Source of the DNA: Lachnospiraceae bacterium
GTDB taxonomy: Bacteria; Bacillota; Clostridia; Lachnospirales; Lachnospiraceae
DNA length: 11,712 nucleotides
Assembly (NCBI GenBank): GCA_016301965.1
Contig: JAEDOO010000049.1
Coordinates: forward strand, 1-11,712
Direction: 5' to 3'
Made by a program: the position numbers and the translations under genes. Numbering within the stretch: position 1 is the first letter of the stretch; each line of letters opens with the position of its first letter. Below the pieces are notes generated by a model, which was given only the letters and a program-made list of their open reading frames with translations, made no database searches and was not told where the DNA came from. This document shows, in pieces, positions 6,951 to 11,712 of the stretch.

Positions 6951-6978
6951 CGAAGGAATGCACTGCTGCATTCCTTCG
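6951..6978 (-). promoter_or_regulatory. Intercistronic hairpin between modA and modB
   Basis: A perfect 12-bp inverted repeat, CGAAGGAATGCA and TGCATTCCTTCG, with a 4-base loop; three more pairs (two G-U, one C-G) can extend it on the minus strand. No U-run follows in either direction, so it is not a standard intrinsic terminator. In this position, between a binding-protein gene and its membrane components, such a stem usually protects the upstream mRNA from 3' decay or partly attenuates transcription, giving more ModA than ModBC. That role is inferred. Confidence 0.6.
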
Positions 6979-7034
6979 CGCATATCTGCCATGTTGGACA
7001 TTGCAGTTTTGCTTCACATCTGCCTATGTATCCA

Positions 7035-7847
7035 TCATTCAACCGCTGCAAAACCAACTTTCTCAAACACAGCCATCGGCTCATCTGTCTTCAGATAATC
7101 CAGAAAAGCCTGTGCCTCATCCTTATGGGTGCTTACATTCAGCACAGCTGCCGGATAGATGACCTGTCCGCACATCTCTTTTGTGGCATTGTCAACAACA
7201 GTAAGTCCTGCGCTGAAAGCATCTGTACAGTAGATAACACCACAATCCACAGCTCCCTCAGAAACCTGTGTGGTAACCTCTTTTACGTTAGTACCGTAGG
7301 TGATGGATCCGGCTTTTGCCAGTTCTTCTTCATTCAGTTCATAGTAAGCCAGAATTTTCTGTGTATACTGTCCTACCGGAACATCGCTGTTGCCCATAGC
7401 CAGCAGAATAGAGCCATCCTTCAGTCCTGCGATCATATCATCAAAGCTGTTGATATTCTTCGGATTATCCTCTGGAACGACCAGAACGACTTTATTCTCC
7501 AGCAGGTTGATGCGGGTACCCTGCTCCACAAAATCCAGACCATCTGTATTCACTTCCGGATCCGCTGTGATATCCAGCTGGTTCATCTGCTTCTGACCCG
7601 CACTGATAAACAGGTCACATGCCGCACCCTGTTCGATCTGCTCTTTCAGTGTTCCTGAAGAGTCAAAATTAAACACCAGACTGACATTCGGAGCAACGGT
7701 CTTGTACATTTCGGCGATTTCTGTCAGAGTCTCTGTCATACTTGCTGCTGCAAAAACGGTAAGTTCTGCTGCCTCACTGGAACCGCATGCGGTCATGCCC
7801 AGCACCATTACTGCTGCCATCATTGCTGCAGATACTTTGTTTTTCAT
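7035..7847 (-). CDS. modA: Molybdate-binding lipoprotein ModA
   Basis: A 270-residue extracytoplasmic solute-binding protein that captures molybdate (or tungstate) for ModBC. Residues 1-21 form a lipoprotein signal: basic start MKNK, a hydrophobic core (AAMMAAVMVLGM) and C21 as the lipidation site. The mature part starts AELTVFAAASMTETLTEIAE, with the AAASM segment that holds an oxyanion-binding serine, followed by FNFDSSGTLKEQIEQGA and CDLFISAG; all are family hallmarks. AAAGGAG lies 8 bases before the ATG. It is the first transporter gene, 150 bases after the molybdopterin-binding gene, in a gap with several possible hairpins. Selectivity for molybdate over tungstate cannot be judged from sequence, but the moaA/MogA context fits both. 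Confidence 0.95.
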   Translation of the reverse strand: MKNKVSAAMMAAVMVLGMTACGSSEAAELTVFAAASMTETLTEIAEMYKTVAPNVSLVFNFDSSGTLKEQIEQGAACDLFISAGQKQMNQLDITADPEVNTDGLDFVEQGTRINLLENKVVLVVPEDNPKNINSFDDMIAGLKDGSILLAMGNSDVPVGQYTQKILAYYELNEEELAKAGSITYGTNVKEVTTQVSEGAVDCGVIYCTDAFSAGLTVVDNATKEMCGQVIYPAAVLNVSTHKDEAQAFLDYLKTDEPMAVFEKVGFAAVE

Positions 7848-7888
7848 GTTGCATTCTCCTTTTTTGATTTTCTCAAAATATATTCCAA

Positions 7889-7973
7889 AATGTGGATTTA
7901 CACATTATGGTTCTTATCACCATGCCGCGGAGAAGGCATGTTTACTGCGGCCCTTCCATCTCTTCCTGCCGCC
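7889..7973 (-). promoter_or_regulatory. Candidate structured leader in front of modA
   Basis: Three small perfect hairpins lie in a row in the 150-base gap: CATGCC/GGCATG (7921-7926, 7935-7940), ATGGT/ACCAT (7907-7911, 7919-7923) and AATGTG/CACATT (7889-7894, 7901-7906). GCGGC at 7947-7951 can instead pair with GCCGC at either 7924-7928 or 7968-7972, giving competing folds. No U-run marks a clear terminator and no clear internal promoter was found. Control of modABC apart from the two upstream genes is possible but unproven. Confidence 0.3.
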
Positions 7974-7997
7974 TTCATCAGATGTACTTTCTTAACT

Positions 7998-9023
7998 TCA
8001 GATTCCTTTGCCAAAGCTGCAATTCGGGAAATGACAGACCTCACAGTTCAGACATAGTCCGCCAACACCAAGACCGGCCAGCCACTCCTTTGTCACCGGA
8101 ACATCCGCCAGAAGCCGCGGAAGCGCCAGATCAAATATCGTTCGTTTTGCATACATGACGCAGCCCGGAAGGCCACAGACCGGTCGCTTATCCTTACTGT
8201 ATCCTGCCAGGAACATGGCCCCCGGCAGCACCGGAGCACCATAACTGACGATGTCCACACCGGCATTTTTAATAGCCAGCGGAGTTTTATCGTCCGGATC
8301 CACACTCATACCGCCGGTACAGATCACCATCTCACAGCCTTCTTCCAACATTTTACAGATTGCTGCCGTGATCTTTTCGTGGTCATCGTCCAGGATCACA
8401 TGAGATACCATCTCACAGCCAAACTCTCCCATTTTTCCTTCGATTACAGGCGTAAACGTATCCTGGATACGGCCATGGTACACCTCATTTCCTGTAGTGA
8501 TCACACCATATTTTTTCGGTTTTAACGGATGCAGCTGCAAAAGAGGCTTGTCGCCGGCTGCCGCTTTTGCCCGCTCCATCTTTTCTTTTTCAATGACCAG
8601 CGGAATAATTCTCGTACCTGCCAGCTTATCTCCCTTTTTTACACAAAATCCGGAAGGACGGGTAGCGATCATCATTTCACCCAAAGCATTGATCTTACGC
8701 AGCCGTTCTACATCTATCATCAATAGTCCATCGATGTCCGCAATCAACTCGATTTTTCCTTCTTTTGGCTGCGTCGGATGCATATATTCTCCCTGACACA
8801 TATCCCTGAGGATCTCTGCCGCATCGTTTTCATGCATCATATTTTCGTTATTCTCCCAGATATAGACATGATCCTTGCCCACACTCAGAAGAACAGGAAT
8901 ATCCTCTTCTCGGATCACATGTCCTTTACGAAAAACCGCATCCTTTGTCACACCTTTAATGATCTGCGTAATGTCATGACACAACACCTGACCAACGGCT
9001 TCCTCTGTTTTCATTAATTTCAT
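7998..9023 (-). CDS. MoeA/MoCF-type molybdopterin-binding protein with a four-cysteine tail
   Basis: A 341-residue cytoplasmic protein. Residues 1-60 resemble the start of MoeA (RKGHVIREEDIPVLLSVGKD). Residues 172-310 form a MoCF molybdopterin-binding domain with GVITTGNEV (173-181) and GGMSVDPDD (237-245). The MoeA loop LPGNP is changed to LPGCVMYAKRT (285-295). The C-terminus carries C324, C327, C330 and C335 in CLNCEVCHFPNCSFGKG, an arrangement suited to a metal or Fe-S site and absent from ordinary MoeA, which is also longer (about 400 residues). MoeA inserts molybdate into adenylylated molybdopterin; this protein probably does a related, perhaps specialised, step. The ATG at 9023 has GAGGTG 7 bases upstream, and this site overlaps the preceding gene's stop (translational coupling); a TTG at 9029 is the alternative start. 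Confidence 0.88.
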   Translation of the reverse strand: MKLMKTEEAVGQVLCHDITQIIKGVTKDAVFRKGHVIREEDIPVLLSVGKDHVYIWENNENMMHENDAAEILRDMCQGEYMHPTQPKEGKIELIADIDGLLMIDVERLRKINALGEMMIATRPSGFCVKKGDKLAGTRIIPLVIEKEKMERAKAAAGDKPLLQLHPLKPKKYGVITTGNEVYHGRIQDTFTPVIEGKMGEFGCEMVSHVILDDDHEKITAAICKMLEEGCEMVICTGGMSVDPDDKTPLAIKNAGVDIVSYGAPVLPGAMFLAGYSKDKRPVCGLPGCVMYAKRTIFDLALPRLLADVPVTKEWLAGLGVGGLCLNCEVCHFPNCSFGKGI

Positions 9024-9029
9024 GTTCAA

Positions 9030-10085
9030 TCACCTCATATATCTTTCTGACAACCGGCAGGCCAGACACCAACGTCTGTTCCACGCCGCCAGCGCCGCAT
9101 CATCCTTACACTTTTCTCTTGACCGGTCAAATCGCTCCTTCAGCGTAACCGGTCTCGTACCCACAAAAAGTTTATCTGCAAGAAACAAAATCTTCGCTTC
9201 TTCACAGATATCCTCTTCTTTTTCAGCCTCAAGATCATTATGTACCAAAACGAGCTCTGCCACTTTACTGTACCCTGCTTTTTTCAGCACATCGGCCGCT
9301 TTTTGCGGATGATCTCGTCCCTCTGTTCTGCACAGATCGTGCAAAAGAGCCGCTGTATACAAAAGCTTTGTATCTACACAAAAGCCTCTGGCCAATTCCA
9401 TAGCTTTATCTGCCACAGCCAGGCAATGCCTCTGCACCTCCTGAGGCGTATGATATTTTTCCATGAGAAATCGTATTTCTTCCGGTCCGGGAAACTCAGT
9501 CGGTCGATACCCTGTTTTTTCCAGTTGAAAAGTATTTCCGGTGACGGAAATCTCCGTAATACTTCCGTACGGAAGGTTAAATGAAAACACCTGATCCGGT
9601 GACTGACCAGTAATTTTACACAGCCATCCTCGAAGGATGCCTCCATGAGTCACCACCAAAAGATCACCCTGCGTATGATAAAGAAGCCTTTGCATTATCT
9701 GATGCATTCTCTCGCCGCCGTCACAAAAGCTCTCACCGCCCGGAGGTGCCGTGGTACCCATATGCTCTCCCCGGGCAGCATATTCTGCCGGCCATTTTTT
9801 TCGAATCTCCGCAAAAGAAAATCCTTCCCATGCGCCTACCTGAATCTCTGCAAGCTGCGGATGTACGCATACCGTTTGGTCTCCTGCCATGATCTTTGCC
9901 GTATCTTTGCACCTTCGCAGGGGACTGGTATAGACGGCACTGATCGAATGTGATAAAAACCATTCTGCCAGACTGCGTGCCTGTTCTTTTCCCACTGCAT
10001 CCAACAAAATGTCCGTCCGGCTGATGCATCGGTCAGTGTACTCCTGTGCTATCTGGCCATGACGGACAACATAGATTTTTCTCAT
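9030..10085 (-). CDS. Histidine phosphatase-HD domain fusion protein
   Basis: A 351-residue two-domain protein. Residues 1-195 form a histidine (acid) phosphatase / phosphoglycerate-mutase-like domain: the RHG triad is at 8-10 with H9 as the phospho-acceptor, SPLRRCKDTA holds R57, E80 is the likely general acid, and H147 lies in VVTHGGILRG. Residues 205-351 form an HD-type metal-dependent phosphohydrolase domain: H220, the HD pair H249-D250 in ALLHDLCRTEG, H259 and D304. A cobalamin-pathway phosphatase (CobC-like) would be the default reading of the first domain, but the second domain and the position as first gene of the molybdenum operon suggest work on a nucleotide or pterin phosphate during cofactor synthesis. 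Related domains fused to MobA-like nucleotidyltransferases occur near molybdoenzyme genes in some anaerobes (from memory). The substrate is unknown. Confidence 0.85.
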   Translation of the reverse strand: MRKIYVVRHGQIAQEYTDRCISRTDILLDAVGKEQARSLAEWFLSHSISAVYTSPLRRCKDTAKIMAGDQTVCVHPQLAEIQVGAWEGFSFAEIRKKWPAEYAARGEHMGTTAPPGGESFCDGGERMHQIMQRLLYHTQGDLLVVTHGGILRGWLCKITGQSPDQVFSFNLPYGSITEISVTGNTFQLEKTGYRPTEFPGPEEIRFLMEKYHTPQEVQRHCLAVADKAMELARGFCVDTKLLYTAALLHDLCRTEGRDHPQKAADVLKKAGYSKVAELVLVHNDLEAEKEEDICEEAKILFLADKLFVGTRPVTLKERFDRSREKCKDDAALAAWNRRWCLACRLSERYMR

Positions 10086-10105
10086 AGCTACCCCGACTTA
10101 TTTTG

Positions 10106-10116
10106 TGCAATTTGCA
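10106..10116. promoter_or_regulatory. Possible operator palindrome in the 5' leader of the molybdenum operon
   Basis: TGCAA-T-TTGCA is a perfect 5-bp palindrome about one base centre, within a wider partly symmetrical stretch (TTATTTTG on the left, ATAATAA on the right). It lies about 30 bases downstream of the predicted minus-strand transcription start and 21 bases before the first start codon. It could bind a regulator, but an 11-base A/T-rich palindrome can also arise by chance. Confidence 0.3.
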
Positions 10117-10145
10117 ATAATAACTCTGGTTTTTTCCTTCATTTA

Positions 10146-10173
10146 TTGACATTATAACATAGTATATTATAAT
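10146..10173 (+). promoter_or_regulatory. Promoter of the TylF-like methyltransferase gene
   Basis: A consensus -35 TTGACA (10146-10151), a 16-base spacer and a consensus -10 TATAAT (10168-10173). The leader to the ATG at 10263 is about 80 bases, with nothing further recognised in it. Confidence 0.7.
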
Positions 10174-10180
10174 AAAGCAA
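10151..10180 (-). promoter_or_regulatory. Promoter of the molybdenum operon
   Basis: On the minus strand: -35 TTGCTT (10180-10175), an 18-base spacer and -10 TATAAT (10156-10151), giving a leader of about 60 bases before the phosphatase-HD gene. It interlocks with the plus-strand promoter of the methyltransferase gene, so the two may compete for polymerase. Confidence 0.6.
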
Positions 10181-10262
10181 CAGGGCAAGCCGATGAATGT
10201 TAATTTTTTAACTCTCCCTCTGTTTTCCTGATCTCAAACGCTAAGAAAGGATACCTAGTTCT

Positions 10263-11108
10263 ATGAAAAAAACTGTTATCTTTGGTTCCGGGCAAGTTGG
10301 CTCCATGCTCACACGTTTAGCAGGGACGGACTATAGGGTGATATGTTTTGCCGACAATCATCCGAAACGTCAGGGACAGATGCTTCATGGACTTCCCATT
10401 TTGTCCCCTGATGATGCTGTGAAAATGAATCCTGACTGTTTTTTTATCGGTGTCATGGATGATGGAAGATCATTTCAGATGGAAAACCAGCTTCATACTC
10501 TTGGGTTTACCGGCGAGATCCTTCGGCCGAATCTTCTGAATGCCTTTGATCCCCGCGCGGGTATTCTTCGCCTTCTTGCAGAACAGATCCTCGAAAGAAA
10601 TATTCCCGGAGATATAGCTGAAGTAGGTGTATATCGCGGAGATTTCGCAGCATTGATCAATGGTGCATTTTCGACTCGCACTCTCCACCTATTTGATACC
10701 TTTACCGGTTTTTCTGCCAAAGATGTGATCATAGAGCAGCAATACGGCCTGTCCCATGCCAAAACCGGAGATTTTTCGGCAACAGATACAGAACTTGTTT
10801 CTCATAAGATGCCCCATCCGGAAAAAGTGGTGCTGCACAAAGGTTATTTTCCGGATACTTTTTCATTTAGTGAGGACACCACCTTCGCTTTTGTCAGTCT
10901 GGACGTTGATCTTTATGCCCCTACGAAAGCTGCGCTTGAATTATTCTGGCCCCGCATGAGTCAGGGTGGATGCATTATGGTACATGATTATAACAGTACC
11001 CAGTACACCGGCGCAAAAAAAGCTGTTCGTGAATTCTGTGATAATACAAGAACATACCCAGTCCCTATCTGCGACCTGCATGGAAGTGTGGTTTTGGTAA
11101 AACAATAG
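10263..11108 (+). CDS. NAD-binding-like domain fused to a TylF-type methyltransferase
   Basis: A 281-residue protein in two parts. Residues 1-95 resemble a Rossmann nucleotide-binding domain such as those at the start of sugar-modifying acyltransferases or epimerases: VIFGSGQVGS (5-14), then CFADNHPKRQGQMLHGLPIL (29-48). Residues 96-281 match the TylF/MycF family of SAM-dependent, metal-dependent O-methyltransferases: GDIAEVGVYRGDFA (116-129) for SAM binding, LFDTFTGF (143-150), SLDVDLYAPTKAAL (212-225) with aspartates that would bind metal, and MVHDYNS (239-245). TylF itself methylates a macrolide sugar; related genes in gut Firmicutes often sit with glycan or capsule genes, but no such genes are visible here. 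AAAGGA lies about 11 bases before the ATG. It has its own consensus promoter and is transcribed away from the molybdenum operon, so a functional link is not implied. The natural substrate is unknown, probably a sugar hydroxyl. Confidence 0.85.
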   Translation: MKKTVIFGSGQVGSMLTRLAGTDYRVICFADNHPKRQGQMLHGLPILSPDDAVKMNPDCFFIGVMDDGRSFQMENQLHTLGFTGEILRPNLLNAFDPRAGILRLLAEQILERNIPGDIAEVGVYRGDFAALINGAFSTRTLHLFDTFTGFSAKDVIIEQQYGLSHAKTGDFSATDTELVSHKMPHPEKVVLHKGYFPDTFSFSEDTTFAFVSLDVDLYAPTKAALELFWPRMSQGGCIMVHDYNSTQYTGAKKAVREFCDNTRTYPVPICDLHGSVVLVKQ

Positions 11109-11149
11109 CGTATAAAACAGTTCGCAGCTGTTTTATACGCTATTATTTT
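11104..11149. terminator. Bidirectional terminator shared by two convergent genes
   Basis: A perfect 17-bp inverted repeat, AATAGCGTATAAAACAG (11104-11120) and CTGTTTTATACGCTATT (11128-11144), with a 7-base loop and then ATTTTT on the plus strand. On the minus strand it is followed by GTTTT. The TAG stop of the methyltransferase gene and the TAA stop of the convergent hypothetical gene both lie inside the stem. Confidence 0.9.
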
Positions 11150-11552
11150 TCATCTTATCTCTTACATTATCCGGCACATCGACCAGTCCGAAGCGATAAA
11201 ATATCGCATAAATATATGTTACACCTCGTATGTCTCCCAAAGCTTTTGGACGTTGGATCACAGGTTTTTTCTCACTACTTGTTAGTTTTAGTTCCATAAC
11301 TTTCCGAAAAGCCAGCCGAATGGAGCTAAAAGCAAGACTCTTGCTGTTTTCTCTTCGATCAATGAAAAGCTCTCTTGTATACTGTCCATGTTTTCCTTCC
11401 TTTAATTTGTAGGAAAACGAAAGACCGGAATAGGTTTTAAACTCATACTCCTGAAATGCAACGATACAGTGCCATAAAGCTTCCTCATTAAGCTTTTCCT
11501 GCAAATCTGCGACCAACTGTTCTCTGTTTTGATTTTCCTCTGTTTCCGTCAT
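11133..11552 (-). CDS. Conserved-looking hypothetical protein, 139 residues
   Basis: No family could be assigned. The protein is soluble, without signal peptide or membrane segment. The first 30 residues are polar and acidic (MTETEENQNREQLVADLQEK), probably helical. The middle has a beta-like aromatic stretch (EYEFKTYSGLSFSYKLKEG) and the basic GQYTRELFIDRREN. The end contains PKALGDIRGVTYIYAIFYRF, which looks like a compact conserved core. The pattern of alternating charged and aromatic residues suggests a real gene, possibly nucleic-acid or protein binding, but that is a guess. The start at 11552 is supported by an ATGA overlap with an open frame upstream, which suggests a second gene of an operon. 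It ends in the shared terminator, convergent with the methyltransferase gene. Confidence 0.7.
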   Translation of the reverse strand: MTETEENQNREQLVADLQEKLNEEALWHCIVAFQEYEFKTYSGLSFSYKLKEGKHGQYTRELFIDRRENSKSLAFSSIRLAFRKVMELKLTSSEKKPVIQRPKALGDIRGVTYIYAIFYRFGLVDVPDNVRDKMKNNSV

Positions 11553-11710
11553 TTGATGAGCTCTTTTCTATGGTTTTTCATGCTTCTTCTATGATTCTTT
11601 GCTGCAATCAGTATACAAAGGATGACCTGCGTGTGCAAGATGGAATTCTCAGGAAATATATTTGTCTTTTTCCCATCATCTTGTTTAAATGTATCTGTAT
11701 TGGACAGATT
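11549..11710 (-). CDS. Possible C-terminal end of an upstream gene (partial, runs off the right edge)
   Basis: The minus-strand frame is open for 53 codons from the window edge to a TGA at 11551-11549, which overlaps the ATG of the hypothetical gene as ATGA. The residues are mixed, with a hydrophobic patch TQVILCILIAAK and a basic end (NHRRSMKNHRKELIK), without a recognised motif. A second frame is also open for about 35 codons here, so openness alone is weak evidence; the ATGA overlap is the main support. Confidence 0.4.
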   Translation of the reverse strand, partial: NLSNTDTFKQDDGKKTNIFPENSILHTQVILCILIAAKNHRRSMKNHRKELIK

Positions 11711-11712
11711 TC

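Noticed and set aside
6948..6981. modA-modB hairpin as a classical intrinsic terminator
   Set aside because: No U-run follows the stem on either strand.
7026..7658. Plus-strand open frame of 210 codons opposite modA
   Set aside because: It is antisense to the well-supported ModA coding region, with no start signal and no recognised domain.

Overview
The window looks like a chromosomal segment of a Gram-positive anaerobe of the Clostridia, most likely Lachnospiraceae-like. This rests on moderate GC, purine-rich Shine-Dalgarno sites (AGGAG, GGGAGG), sigma-A type promoters, a lipoprotein-type molybdate-binding protein and the protein sequences themselves. It is an inference; there is no rRNA or other marker gene here.

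Left part (1-2773). At the left edge a minus-strand reading frame looks like the 5'-truncated remnant of a membrane transporter. Next come a TetR/AcrR-family regulator (minus), a small cupin protein (minus) and, divergent from the cupin gene, a MATE-family efflux pump (plus). The tetR promoter lies between two near-identical operator-like palindromes arranged as a perfect 19-bp inverted repeat, which points to autoregulation. The MATE gene has its own promoter with a small palindrome over the -35 box.

Centre (2911-10156, all minus strand). This is a seven-gene molybdenum operon, read right to left: a histidine-phosphatase/HD-domain fusion, a MoeA/MoCF-type molybdopterin-binding protein with a four-cysteine tail, modA, modB, modC, moaA, and a MOSC-MogA fusion. 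A long hairpin with a U-run closes it. The operon couples molybdate uptake (ModABC) to the first step of molybdopterin synthesis (MoaA), to late molybdopterin handling (MogA and MoeA-like domains) and to cofactor sulfur or cluster chemistry (MOSC). moaC, moaD, moaE, a MobA-type nucleotidyltransferase and the molybdoenzyme itself are not in the window. The least ordinary parts are the phosphatase-HD fusion, the CxxCxxCxxxxC tail, and three intercistronic regions that can form strong or competing RNA structures (before modA, between modA and modB, before moaA).

Right part (10146-11712). Divergent from the molybdenum operon, with interlocking promoters, is a two-domain protein: an NAD-binding-like N-terminus joined to a TylF-type O-methyltransferase. 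It converges on a conserved-looking hypothetical gene, and the two share a 17-bp bidirectional terminator that contains both stop codons. An open frame at the right edge ends with an ATGA overlap on the hypothetical gene, so it is probably the tail of an upstream cistron.

No rRNA, tRNA, CRISPR array, insertion sequence or origin was seen. No stretch longer than about 300 bases lacks a gene.
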